From: Fibrobacter succinogenes
GTDB taxonomy: Bacteria > Fibrobacterota > Fibrobacteria > Fibrobacterales > Fibrobacteraceae
Assembly: GCA_902771595.1 (NCBI GenBank)
Contig: CACXXH010000009.1
Coordinates: 1 to 57,238 of the forward strand
Direction: 5' to 3'
DNA: 57,238 nt
Shown: piece by piece, positions 36,096 to 44,720 of the stretch
How the letters are laid out: each line of letters starts with the position of its first letter
Numbering within the stretch: position 1 is the first letter of the stretch
Position numbers and translations under genes: made by a program
Notes under the pieces: generated by a model
The model's database searches: none
Seen by the model: the letters and a program-made list of their open reading frames with translations, nothing else
What the model was told of the DNA's origin: nothing

Positions 36096-36824
36096 ATGAT
36101 GCGCATCAACAAGTTCATATCCCTTTGCGGAATCGCGAGCCGTCGCGCCGCAGACGCCCTCGTACAGGAAGGACGCGTGCAGGTGAACGGCGAAACCATC
36201 ACCGACATGGGACACCAGGTCGACGAAAACGCAGACGACGTCAAGGTAGACGGTAAGACAGCGAAGCTCCCGAAGAAGACGAAAGTCATCATGTTCCACA
36301 AGCCCGCAGGATGCGTGTGCACCAAGGACGACCCGCAAGGGCGACGCACCGTCTATGATTACCTGCCGCCGGGATACGCCTCCTTCAAGTACGTAGGAAG
36401 GCTCGACCTGCAGAGCCGCGGACTCCTGCTGTTTACCGACGACGGGGAACTACTGCACCGGCTCACGCACCCGAGCTACGAGATTCCGCGCAGTTACTAC
36501 GTGTGGACGACGCGCCCGCTTAGCGAAGCTGCCGCCCAGAAGCTCGTGGACGGAGTCGACATCCGCGACCCCGAAGACCCGGACGCCGAAGAAGAAATCG
36601 CATTCGCGACCGACGTGTATCTCGAAAACGGATTCGCCGAACTCGTGCTCATCGAAGGCAAGAACCGCGAAATCCGCCGCATGATGCGCGCCGTCGGTTA
36701 CGAAATCCGAGACCTGAAGCGCGTGAGCTACAGCCACATCCAGCTGGGCGACTTGCCTGCGGGTGAATTCCGCGAACTCACCGCCGATGAATTGAACAAA
36801 TTGCGGCAAGCAGTACATCTTTAG
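36096..36824 (+). CDS. RsuA/RluB family rRNA pseudouridine synthase
   Basis: The 242-aa enzyme modifies a uridine in rRNA. An S4 RNA-binding domain opens it (RINKFISLCGIASRRAADALV, VQVNGETI). The catalytic fold includes MFHKPAGCVCT, the catalytic Asp in GRLDLQSRGLLL, PRSYYVW, and the family end IEGKNREIRRMMRAVG and DLKRVSYSHIQLGDLPAGEFREL. The last motifs favour RluB/RluF-like over RsuA, but the target base is not decidable here. The first of two adjacent Met codons is used. It is probably the last gene of the signalling transcript by position only. Confidence 0.9.
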   Translation: MMRINKFISLCGIASRRAADALVQEGRVQVNGETITDMGHQVDENADDVKVDGKTAKLPKKTKVIMFHKPAGCVCTKDDPQGRRTVYDYLPPGYASFKYVGRLDLQSRGLLLFTDDGELLHRLTHPSYEIPRSYYVWTTRPLSEAAAQKLVDGVDIRDPEDPDAEEEIAFATDVYLENGFAELVLIEGKNREIRRMMRAVGYEIRDLKRVSYSHIQLGDLPAGEFRELTADELNKLRQAVHL

Positions 36825-36910
36825 ACGAAAGACGATAGACGATAGACGAAAGATAGGTGTATGCATTTATCCATCATCAATCATCAATTATCCATCATCA
36901 ATTATCAATC
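36824..36910. repeat. Short tandem repeats before the phosphatase gene
   Basis: Four 7-base units of GACGAWA (36824-36851) begin on the last base of the pseudouridine synthase stop. Then 36864-36910 consists of imperfect CATCATCAAT/CAATTATC units running to the ATG at 36911. No Shine-Dalgarno sequence is present in the repeat block. A similar AT-rich repetitive leader (ATGACC units) precedes the gene at 39709. Confidence 0.7.
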
Positions 36911-37738
36911 ATGTCAAGAACTCTCTACATAGGTGACGTCCACGGCTGTGCCGACGAACTCGAGCGCATCATAGACGCATTCGGCTTTGTACGCGGAAGC
37001 GATACTTTGTACCAAACCGGCGACATCATCAACAAGGGTCCCGACATGATGCGGGCCATGCGTACCGTCATCAACCTCGGAATCCTTACCGTACGCGGGA
37101 ACCACGAAGAGCATTTGATCCGTTCGATGGAAAACCCCGAAAGCACCTGGACCGAAAAGCAGCGCAAGCGTTTCAAGGCGCTCCCCCTGGAAGACTGGGA
37201 GTTCATCCGCGACACCGTGAAGACCTGGCCCCTCTGGCGCGACACCCCGCACGCGCTCCTCGTGCACGCGGGCCTCGAACCCGGCAAAAAACGCCTCGAG
37301 GACATGAGCCCCGAAGTACTGCTTTCCATCCGCAAATGGAATGACAGGCCATGGTACGAACAAGTTAAATGGGAAAAGACAGTCGTGTTCGGGCACTGGG
37401 CCAAGAAGGGATTCGTGAATATTCCCGGATTTATCGGACTCGACTCGGGATGCGTCTACGGCAAATGCCTTACCGCATGGTGCCCCGAAGAAGACAAGTT
37501 CTACACGGTGCCCGCTGCCCGCGAGTACACACCGGTAAAGGACAAGGCGAAGGAATCCGAAGGCGCCCCCTGCAAGGTCGTCGGAGACAACAGTCCCGCC
37601 TCGATTCCCCCTAAGACATTCGACGAAATCAAATCGCGCATCGAAAGCGGGGACATCGCCCCTGCCAAAAATTCGCCCGAAGATGACGCCATACGCAAGG
37701 CAAGCCCTTCCATCGCCGCAGAATGGGCGGGCTACTAG
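36911..37738 (+). CDS. PPP-type metallophosphatase (diadenosine tetraphosphatase / Ser-Thr phosphatase-like)
   Basis: The 275-aa protein has all the metal-binding motifs of the calcineurin-like PPP family: GDVHG (8-12), TGDIINKGP, GNHEE, LVHAG and FGHW. Such enzymes dephosphorylate proteins or cleave Ap4A; the sequence does not tell which. Residues after about 205 form a Pro/Ser/Lys-rich tail (YTPVKDKAKESEGAPCK, and so on) that is unusual for the family and may be a flexible extension. The start at 36911 gives the motif at the normal distance. There is no ribosome site, since a repeat block runs up to the ATG. Confidence 0.85.
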   Translation: MSRTLYIGDVHGCADELERIIDAFGFVRGSDTLYQTGDIINKGPDMMRAMRTVINLGILTVRGNHEEHLIRSMENPESTWTEKQRKRFKALPLEDWEFIRDTVKTWPLWRDTPHALLVHAGLEPGKKRLEDMSPEVLLSIRKWNDRPWYEQVKWEKTVVFGHWAKKGFVNIPGFIGLDSGCVYGKCLTAWCPEEDKFYTVPAAREYTPVKDKAKESEGAPCKVVGDNSPASIPPKTFDEIKSRIESGDIAPAKNSPEDDAIRKASPSIAAEWAGY

Positions 37739-37753
37739 TATTCCGAGGTTACA

Positions 37754-38419
37754 ATGAAACGACTGCTCATCATTTTGGCTTTGCTGTTCACGGCACATTC
37801 CGCATTCGCCGAAAACGAATGGCCGCGCAGGTTTTTCTTCAGCACGGGTTTTGGCGTGTTCACAAGCACCGGCGACATGAACGAACGCGTGCTCACTCTG
37901 AAAGACACCACCGGCCGTACACAGAAAATTCACTCGCCCGACCTGGGCGTATTCGCAAGCCCGGACTTCACTCTCGGCGTGAACGTTCGCGAATTCACCT
38001 TCGGGTTCAACTTCCAGATTTGGAATTCTGAACAGGATATTTACGGGTTCCCGGACGAATCGGTGGAAGGCAACAGCCTTTACTGGCGAATCAGCATGGA
38101 ATTCATGTACAACTTCTTGTGGCCCGAAGACTTCCAGATTGGCATCGGCGTTTCATATTCCTACACCACACTTACCACCGAAAATACGGCATACATGGAC
38201 GGTGAGGCCAGCGAATCCGAATTCATGGGATCTTCCGTCGGGTTTATCGCCAACGTCAAATACTACATTTTCGACCATTTGGCAATTGTCCCGTATATCA
38301 AAGTTTACGAAAACTGGTACAGGAATGTCTACACCGAAGCGAGCGGACTTTGCGACCTCGATTCGTACATGTGGCAGACCTTCTTCTTCGCTGGCGTAGC
38401 CTTGCAGTTCCGATTCTAG
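37754..38419 (+). CDS. Outer-membrane beta-barrel-like protein
   Basis: The 221-aa protein has a signal peptide (LLIILALLFTAHSAFA). The mature part is made of alternating aromatic/aliphatic strands (FFFSTGFGVFTST, FTFGFNFQIW, FQIGIGVSYSYTTL, VGFIANVKYYIF) and ends in FFFAGVALQFRF, with a terminal Phe typical of outer-membrane barrels. About eight to ten strands are expected. No specific family or function was recognised. It lies 15 bases after the phosphatase gene and may share its transcript. Confidence 0.78.
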   Translation: MKRLLIILALLFTAHSAFAENEWPRRFFFSTGFGVFTSTGDMNERVLTLKDTTGRTQKIHSPDLGVFASPDFTLGVNVREFTFGFNFQIWNSEQDIYGFPDESVEGNSLYWRISMEFMYNFLWPEDFQIGIGVSYSYTTLTTENTAYMDGEASESEFMGSSVGFIANVKYYIFDHLAIVPYIKVYENWYRNVYTEASGLCDLDSYMWQTFFFAGVALQFRF

Positions 38420-38459
38420 GGTTCGGCCCGGCCCCCCAATTTTCTATATTTGGCAGCGT

Positions 38460-39647
38460 ATGAAAACGCTAACCAAACTTACACTCGCAATTTTGATAGG
38501 GGCCGCCACTTTTGCAACAGCAAAAGATGAAAACGGCTGGGCAACCATCTATGAAACCCTCGCCGCCTTCGAAGACAGGCCCGGCGCGGCATCGCCCTTC
38601 AACCGTCCCGGTTACGTCAAGCCCATCATCGAGAATTTGGGCAATGTACTCAATAGCAACTGGTACGTAAGCGCAAACGTGCCTCAGAGCCTCACGTTCG
38701 AATTTGGCTTGCCCGTGGCGCTCATTCCCATCAACAGCGAAGACCGCACCTTCACGGAAAAAAACATTCTCGGCCAGCCGAACGAAGTCCCGACAATCTT
38801 CGGCGGCCAATGGGACCCGGTCACCGATCCGGCCGGCCTGAACGTTTACGGTAACGAGACCCTGAACGGGCTCAGCGTTTTCTCCTATCCCTACCTGCAG
38901 TTCGGCGTGAGCATGTTCCACGCGAGAATCGTGCTTCGCGGAATGTGGCTCCCCCCCATCAGCGAACTACGCGGATTCAACCTGCTCGGTTTCGGCCTGC
39001 AGTACAGTTTCGGCAGATGGTTCCAGTACATGCTCCCGAAGGCAGCGCAAGGGCTTGACGTGAGCCTCGTTTTCGGTTACAACTCGAGCAGCATCAAATA
39101 CAAGCCCAAAGATTATAGCGGGCAGCTCAATCTCGACGTGGGCGCAACGACGTTCGACGTGGTCATCGGTTACAAGCCGTTCAACTTCTTCGAAGTCTTG
39201 ATGACTCTCGGCTATCAGTCTGCGACAATGAAGGCATCCGGACACCTCGAACAGGAAGCCAATCCGGCCATGTTCGTCAACCCGAACATTTCTGTTGACG
39301 GAAATTGCGGATTCAAGTTCGGCCTCGCGGTCGCATTCCAGCTCGGCAAGACATACCACCCGGTCATCGGTTTCGATTATGCGGGCAAGTCGAGCTTCAC
39401 GACGAACGTGATTTACCTGCGCCAGCAATTCGGCGAAGACAAGACTCCCGACGAAATCGCGAAGGACAAGGGCTACGTGCGTGGCGCGAAGAAAGAAGAA
39501 AGCAACGCCGCCGTGGAACAAACAAGCCAGGAAGCCCAGCAGGAACTAGACCAGGAAACGGAACAGCCCGCAGAAGAATCTGCCGCAGACGAACCTGCCA
39601 CAGACGACACATCGGCTGAAACCGAATCCGAAGATGAAATTGAATAA
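38460..39647 (+). CDS. Outer-membrane barrel-like protein with acidic tail (DUF6588-like)
   Basis: The 395-aa protein has a signal peptide (LTLAILIGAATFATA) and a long beta-rich body with YVSANVPQSLTFEFGLPV, LPPISELRGFNLLGFGLQYS and a regular series of amphipathic strands. It resembles the DUF6588 group of predicted outer-membrane proteins, by eye. After the barrel, residues from about 340 on form a highly acidic, Gln/Glu/Ala/Thr-rich tail (SADEPATDDTSAETESEDEIE-like), which would be exposed or disordered and is not usual for a barrel. Function is unknown. The gene is next to another barrel-like protein. Confidence 0.72.
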   Translation: MKTLTKLTLAILIGAATFATAKDENGWATIYETLAAFEDRPGAASPFNRPGYVKPIIENLGNVLNSNWYVSANVPQSLTFEFGLPVALIPINSEDRTFTEKNILGQPNEVPTIFGGQWDPVTDPAGLNVYGNETLNGLSVFSYPYLQFGVSMFHARIVLRGMWLPPISELRGFNLLGFGLQYSFGRWFQYMLPKAAQGLDVSLVFGYNSSSIKYKPKDYSGQLNLDVGATTFDVVIGYKPFNFFEVLMTLGYQSATMKASGHLEQEANPAMFVNPNISVDGNCGFKFGLAVAFQLGKTYHPVIGFDYAGKSSFTTNVIYLRQQFGEDKTPDEIAKDKGYVRGAKKEESNAAVEQTSQEAQQELDQETEQPAEESAADEPATDDTSAETESEDEIE

Positions 39648-39654
39648 CCACATT

Positions 39655-39695
39655 ATCATTGACCATTAACCAGAAACTAATGACCAATGACCAAA
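39655..39695. repeat. Short AT-rich direct repeats before cstA
   Basis: The 61-base gap before the transporter gene contains repeated TGACCATTAACC / TAATGACCAATGACC-type units. It then gives AAGAAGG, a good ribosome site just before the ATG at 39709. Comparable in style to 36824-36910. Confidence 0.55.
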
Positions 39696-39708
39696 AAGAA
39701 GGCATAAC

Positions 39709-41202
39709 ATGATTACATTCCTTATCGGTATCGCGATTCTTATCGGCGGATACTTTACCTACGGAAAGTTTGTCGAACATGTCTTCGGCCCTGATGACCG
39801 CAAGACTCCGGCAATCGCAAACCCGGACGGCGTTGACCGCGTCCCGATGAAGCACTGGAAGAACATGCTCATCCAGCTCCTGAACATCGCGGGAATCGGC
39901 CCCGTCATCGGCGTGATTCTCGGCATCAAGTTCGGAGCAATCGTATTCATCATCCTCCCGCTGGGCAACGTCCTCGGCGGTGCAGTACACGACTACTTCT
40001 CGGGCATGGTCAGCATGCGCAACAACGGCTACAACGTGCCCGCGCTCTCGCAGAAGTTCCTCGGCAAGGTTCCCTCGAAAATCGTAATCGCGCTCATCTC
40101 GGTCGCGCTCATCCTCGTAGGCGCCGTATTCACGAACACGCCCGCGCAGCTCGTGAACACGCCCATCATCGCAGGTTCCGCAGTATCGCCCACGCTGTTC
40201 TGGATTGCGGTCGCCGTGATTTTCGCCTACTACTTCACCAGCACATTCTTCCCCATCGACAAGGTCATCGGACGCATCTACCCGATTTTTGGCGGGATGC
40301 TCATCCTCGCCTCTCTCGGCATCATGATCGGCATCGCCCCGAACCTGAACGTCCTTGATGAAATCAACCTCTCCGATATCGCCTCGAACTTCACGCAGCA
40401 TCCGGGTCACCAGCCCATCATCCCGATGCTCTTCGTGACAATCGCCTGCGGCATCATCAGCGGTTTCCACAGCACGCAGAGCCCGCTCGTCGCCCGCACC
40501 GAAGTGACCGAGAAGACCGGCCGCCAGACGTTCTACGGCATGATGATTATCGAAGGCCTCATCGGCATGATCTGGGCAGCCGGCGGCATGTTCATCTACC
40601 ACATGCAACCCGAACTCATGACAGCCGGCGGCGTGAAGGTCTTGAGCGTACTCGTCTCGACCGTCATCCCGTTTGCACCGATATCCATCCTCGTAGTTGT
40701 GGGCGTCATCATCCTCGCGATTACAAGCGGCGATACCAGCCTCCGCAGCCTCCGCCTCACTATCGCTGAACTCTTCGGCATCGACCAGGCCGACCCGAAA
40801 AAGCGCCTGCTGCTCACCGTCCCGATGTTCGCCATCTGCCTTGCCATCATCTTCTGGAGCAACCTGAACCCGCAGGGCTTCAACATCCTGTGGAACTACT
40901 TCAGCTGGAGCAACCAGCTCATGGCGGTTTGCAGCCTGTGCGTCGCGACCGTTTACCTCCGCAGCAAGGGCAAGAACTTCTGGATTACGCTTTTCCCGTG
41001 CCTGTTCATGTCGTTCATCTGCCTCGCCTACATCCTTTGGGTGAGCCCCGAGAACCTGAAGGGTGCCCCTGTCGGATTCGGCCTCAACTACAACTTGGCA
41101 CTCGTACTCGCAGCCATCGGTGCGGTCGTACTCGTCACGTTCCTGTGCCTGCGCGGCAAGAAGCTTTCGAACGACAAGTCCTTCAACCCTGACAAGTGGT
41201 AA
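39709..41202 (+). CDS. cstA: CstA family peptide/pyruvate transporter
   Basis: CstA-type inner-membrane proteins take up peptides or pyruvate, often under carbon limitation. The 497-aa protein has about thirteen hydrophobic segments. The family lead GKFVEHVFGPDDRKTPA is followed by GVDRVPMKHWKNMLIQLLNIAGIGPVIG, the characteristic DYFSGMVSMRNNG loop and FHSTQSPLVARTEV. It is the short form (E. coli CstA is about 700 aa), common in anaerobes. AAGAAGG precedes the start. The stop overlaps the recD2 start by seven bases. Confidence 0.9.
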   Translation: MITFLIGIAILIGGYFTYGKFVEHVFGPDDRKTPAIANPDGVDRVPMKHWKNMLIQLLNIAGIGPVIGVILGIKFGAIVFIILPLGNVLGGAVHDYFSGMVSMRNNGYNVPALSQKFLGKVPSKIVIALISVALILVGAVFTNTPAQLVNTPIIAGSAVSPTLFWIAVAVIFAYYFTSTFFPIDKVIGRIYPIFGGMLILASLGIMIGIAPNLNVLDEINLSDIASNFTQHPGHQPIIPMLFVTIACGIISGFHSTQSPLVARTEVTEKTGRQTFYGMMIIEGLIGMIWAAGGMFIYHMQPELMTAGGVKVLSVLVSTVIPFAPISILVVVGVIILAITSGDTSLRSLRLTIAELFGIDQADPKKRLLLTVPMFAICLAIIFWSNLNPQGFNILWNYFSWSNQLMAVCSLCVATVYLRSKGKNFWITLFPCLFMSFICLAYILWVSPENLKGAPVGFGLNYNLALVLAAIGAVVLVTFLCLRGKKLSNDKSFNPDKW

Positions 41203-43340
41203 AACTCGAAGGCACCATAAAAAGCGTCACCTTCCACAGCGCCGACAGCGGCTTCTCCGTATTGCGCGTTAACGTGGAAGGCGAAAGAGCCCCCGTCGTG
41301 GTGACGGGGACTTTTCCCGATTTAGGGTCCGGTGAAAAACTGCAGATGGAAGGCGATTGGGGCAATCATCCCAAATATGGCCGGCAGTTCAAATGCACCT
41401 CGTTCAAGGTCTGCGCCCCGCAAGACGAGAACATCACCGAATATCTAGCCTCCGGACTTTTCAAGGGCATCGGCCCCAAGACGGCGGAAGCCATCGTGAA
41501 AGTTTTCGGCGAAGATACCGCCGACATTCTCGACAACCATCCCGACATTTTCCGCAAAGCTAAAATCAAGGGCATTACCGCCAAGAAGATTGAGGCCTTC
41601 CTCGCCGCCTGGCAACTGAACCGCCACAGCAGGGAAACGATGCTGTTCCTGTACGGCCACGGCATCGCGGGCAGCGTCGCGAAGAAACTGTGGAACCAGT
41701 TCGGGCAAGAGACCATCGCGCGCATTACCGAGAACCCCTACCTGCTCTGCGAAGAAATCTGGGGCATCGGATTTTTGAAGGCGGACGAAATCGCGATGAA
41801 GGTGGGAATCCCGAAGGATAGCCCCAAGCGCCTGCAATCCGCCCTCCTGTACGTGCTGCAGGAATCCAGCTTTAATGAAGGGCACGTGTTCCTCCCCAAG
41901 GACATCCTTCTCGAAAAGACGTTCCGGATCCTGCGCATCCCGATGGAAGATGATGACGCCGTCTACGGACTCATCCAGCAGTTCGACCACCTGTGCGAAC
42001 GCGAACGCATCAAGCGGATAGACGACGACTGTTTTTACCCGCCGCTGTTCCGCGCCGAGCAGAGCATTGCAGACAACATTCTTTACCGGCTGGCGGGCAA
42101 TGCGCTCCCGACCGCAGGCTTCGAGCGTGCCCTCATGGACTGGGAACACGAGCACAAGTTTGCGTTCGACCCCATGCAAAGAAAAGCCATCGAGATGGCG
42201 CTCGCTTACCGCATATCCATCATCACGGGCGGTCCCGGCACCGGCAAGACGACCATATTGAAAGGCATCCTCCACCTCGCGCAGAAGATGGAAGAGAGCG
42301 TGTTCCTTGCCGCCCCCACGGGCCGTGCGGCCAAGCGCATGAGCGACCTCTGCGGAATAAAGGCACGCACCATCCACCGCATGCTCGAGATGGACCCCGC
42401 GACAAAGAAATTCAACCGCAACGTCGAGAACAAACTCCCCTGCGACCTGCTTATCATCGACGAGTTCAGCATGGTCGACACCTGGCTTGCCGCGGCGCTA
42501 TTCGAAGCGATACACGCAAAAACGCGCATCGTGCTCGTAGGTGACGCGGACCAGCTTCCGAGCGTCGGGCCCGGCAACGTGTTGAACGACCTCATCCGCT
42601 GTCCGAGAATCCCGACGACGCGCCTGCAGCACATATTCCGGCAGGCCGGCGGGAACGACATCGCCGACAAGGCATCGAAGATAAACCAGGGAATCGTCCC
42701 CTCGCCCATCGACGGCCCGAACTTTCACTTTATTCCATTCGAGGAACCCGAGCAGGCGAAAGGCATCCTTCGCGAACTCCTGAAAAAAGGCGTGCGCTCC
42801 AAGCTCGATATCGACCAGAAGACCGACCTGCAGATTCTCACCCCCATGCGCAAGGGTCCGCTCGGCATATTCGAGCTCAACAGCTTCTTGCAAGAACTCC
42901 AGAACCCGGGCAAAACCCGTCACAGGATTATGGGCGTCCCCTGGAGCGATGGCGACAAGGTGATGCAGATAAAGAACAACTACGACAAGAACGTGTTCAA
43001 CGGCGACGTGGGCATCATCTTCAAGGTGCACAAGAGCGACGACAAGGTCACCGTATTCTACGACGACAAGACCGTGGAATACGAGGGCGACGAACTGGAA
43101 CAGCTCACCCTCGCCTATGCGAGCACCATCCACAAGAGCCAGGGAAGCGAGTACCCGGCAGTCATCGTGATTCTCGATTCGAGCCACTACATGATGCTCC
43201 AGAGGAACCTCGTCTATACGGCGATAACCCGCGCCAAGGGCCACGTGTGGGTGCTTTCGGCCCCGGGGGCATTCGCCACTGCGGTACGCAATACCAGGAG
43301 CGTTCGCCGGTTTACCCGCCTCACCGAAAGGCTCGGATAG
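41196..43340 (+). CDS. recD2: RecD2-type ATP-dependent DNA helicase
   Basis: RecD2 is a 5'-3' superfamily 1 helicase not tied to RecBC. The 714-aa protein has an N-terminal OB-like domain (GTIKSVTFHSADSGFSVLRV), helix-hairpin-helix segments (GLFKGIGPKTAEAIVKVFG, GIGFLKADEIAMKVG), then the motor: GGPGTGKTT (motif I), LLIIDEFSMVD (II), GDADQLPSVGPGNVLNDL (III), and C-terminal ASTIHKSQGSEYPAVIV and YTAITRAKGHVWVL. The start is a GTG at 41196 within the last codons of cstA, giving the normal N-terminus. Function as a repair or replication-restart helicase follows from the family. Confidence 0.95.
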   Translation: MVKLEGTIKSVTFHSADSGFSVLRVNVEGERAPVVVTGTFPDLGSGEKLQMEGDWGNHPKYGRQFKCTSFKVCAPQDENITEYLASGLFKGIGPKTAEAIVKVFGEDTADILDNHPDIFRKAKIKGITAKKIEAFLAAWQLNRHSRETMLFLYGHGIAGSVAKKLWNQFGQETIARITENPYLLCEEIWGIGFLKADEIAMKVGIPKDSPKRLQSALLYVLQESSFNEGHVFLPKDILLEKTFRILRIPMEDDDAVYGLIQQFDHLCERERIKRIDDDCFYPPLFRAEQSIADNILYRLAGNALPTAGFERALMDWEHEHKFAFDPMQRKAIEMALAYRISIITGGPGTGKTTILKGILHLAQKMEESVFLAAPTGRAAKRMSDLCGIKARTIHRMLEMDPATKKFNRNVENKLPCDLLIIDEFSMVDTWLAAALFEAIHAKTRIVLVGDADQLPSVGPGNVLNDLIRCPRIPTTRLQHIFRQAGGNDIADKASKINQGIVPSPIDGPNFHFIPFEEPEQAKGILRELLKKGVRSKLDIDQKTDLQILTPMRKGPLGIFELNSFLQELQNPGKTRHRIMGVPWSDGDKVMQIKNNYDKNVFNGDVGIIFKVHKSDDKVTVFYDDKTVEYEGDELEQLTLAYASTIHKSQGSEYPAVIVILDSSHYMMLQRNLVYTAITRAKGHVWVLSAPGAFATAVRNTRSVRRFTRLTERLG

Positions 43341-43487
43341 GCATCCGCGCAGGAGCGTTTCATAAAAAGGGCAAAAACGAGTAATTTAGGCCGTATGTTT
43401 CCGAAATTTCGCAGTTTTTTGTTCAAAACCTTTGCTTTTTAGCTTATTTTTGATTATTTTCAAGAAAAACAGATTAGAGGTACTCTC

Positions 43488-44462
43488 ATGAACTTCAAAA
43501 AGATTATTCTCGGCTCGGTACTCGCGACCGCTTTCTCAGCCTTCCTCGCCTGTGGTCCTGACGATGGATCCAGCGCTGACATACCGGATGACGTTCCTGG
43601 TGGAGAGGTAAAGATTCCCAAGGAATCCGCCCTTTCCCCGATTGTTGTCAATGGTTTGAAAATCACCGTGATGTCCGGCGCTGACGGTATGCGCGGTTCT
43701 CTCGGTGGCGTTATCAAGCTTGATCCTGATTTCATCGACAGCACCGAAGCCTACACGGCAAACGTCAGAACCACTATCGACAGCGTGTCCTTCGTCGTTG
43801 GCAGAACGATCAACGGCACTGCCTACGAGGAAAAGGTGAACGTCAACCTTGACGGTATCGTTTTCCCGAACGAAATGCTCTCCTTCTCGCAGAAATATCT
43901 TGAATTCAAGCAGCTCAGTGCCTGTGGCGAATTCCAGCTCTACATTTCCATCTACGCGAGCAACAAGGAAGACGGTCTGGAAACCCACAAGTACACGACT
44001 GTCGACACGCTCACGTTCAAGCGACCGGAATCGGAATGTGCCACTTCCCAGGCTGTTGAATCCTCTTCTTCTGCCGCCACCTGCACCCAGATCACGGCGC
44101 ACGAAGATTCGCTTTCGAACAGCATGGGCACCAGCAAGACCGCCATCAACTTCGAAACCGGACTTGCCGACAATCCGCATATTTCCATCAAGTTCGTCGA
44201 CAATGAGGCATTCATCGTTCCGAGCGCAGGTGTGACCATCTTCGAAGAGAATCGCCAGACCACCGGCCTCATGCCGACAAAGGATCCGATTTGCATGGAA
44301 GATTTCGCAAAGTCCCTTCCGTACGAAGTCTCAGACGCCATCTCTAGCGGACTCTGGCTCAACGTGTTCTCCGCGGACGGCAAGCAGTACCCGATGATGA
44401 TTCACAAAGCCATGTTCGAATCTGCCACCAAGGGCACGGTTACACTCGTCTACTACAAGTAG
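43488..44462 (+). CDS. Lipoprotein of unknown function
   Basis: The 324-aa protein has a lipobox signal (FSAFLAC, Cys about 22) with an acidic Asp/Ser/Gly linker after it. Two beta-rich halves are separated by a Cys- and Ser-rich hinge (SECATSQAVESSSSAATC, about 184-202). Repeated themes in the two halves (an ITVMS or VTIFE strand, then a Cys-containing strand) suggest two related domains, but no family is recognised. AGAGGT lies upstream of the ATG. A strong terminator follows, so it is a single-gene unit. Confidence 0.75.
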   Translation: MNFKKIILGSVLATAFSAFLACGPDDGSSADIPDDVPGGEVKIPKESALSPIVVNGLKITVMSGADGMRGSLGGVIKLDPDFIDSTEAYTANVRTTIDSVSFVVGRTINGTAYEEKVNVNLDGIVFPNEMLSFSQKYLEFKQLSACGEFQLYISIYASNKEDGLETHKYTTVDTLTFKRPESECATSQAVESSSSAATCTQITAHEDSLSNSMGTSKTAINFETGLADNPHISIKFVDNEAFIVPSAGVTIFEENRQTTGLMPTKDPICMEDFAKSLPYEVSDAISSGLWLNVFSADGKQYPMMIHKAMFESATKGTVTLVYYK

Positions 44463-44485
44463 TCGCTAGCCAAAACCTTTATTGA

Positions 44486-44513
44486 GCCCTCCCCTTACCG
44501 GGTGGGCTTTTTT
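44486..44513 (+). terminator. Intrinsic terminator after the lipoprotein at 43488
   Basis: The arms GCCCTCCC (44486-44493) and GGGTGGGC (44500-44507), with one mismatch, are followed by six T. It lies 23 bases past the stop. Confidence 0.8.
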
Positions 44514-44537
44514 GCGACCGCTCGTTCGGAGCGCATT

Positions 44538-44621
44538 TGGCATCTACGATGCCATGTTTTTGCGCTTTCTCACCTTGCTCACTTTTGTCGCTGCACTCGC
44601 CTTTGACACTCTTCGAGTGTC
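44538..44621 (+). terminator. Two more hairpins before gpmI, one terminator-like
   Basis: TGGCATC/GATGCCA (44538-44544 with 44548-44554) is followed by TTTTTG. GACACTC/GAGTGTC (44605-44611 with 44615-44621, loop TTC) is followed by TTTTG. Together with GCGACCGCTCG at 44514 and GCGCTTTCTCAC near 44562, the stretch recalls the ~98-bp repeat family in a diverged form. Confidence 0.45.
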
Positions 44622-44720
44622 TTTTGCTAGGCTCAGAAGTGGGCCTGTAAACAGTCCCGTTTCACTCGCCTTACGCAAAAGTTTCTAAATTTGCCCCGTA
44701 ACATTAAAATGGAGTAAAAC

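Noticed and set aside
36824..36910. CRISPR or minisatellite coding region
   Set aside because: Units are 7-10 bases, imperfect and without spacers; no open frame uses them.
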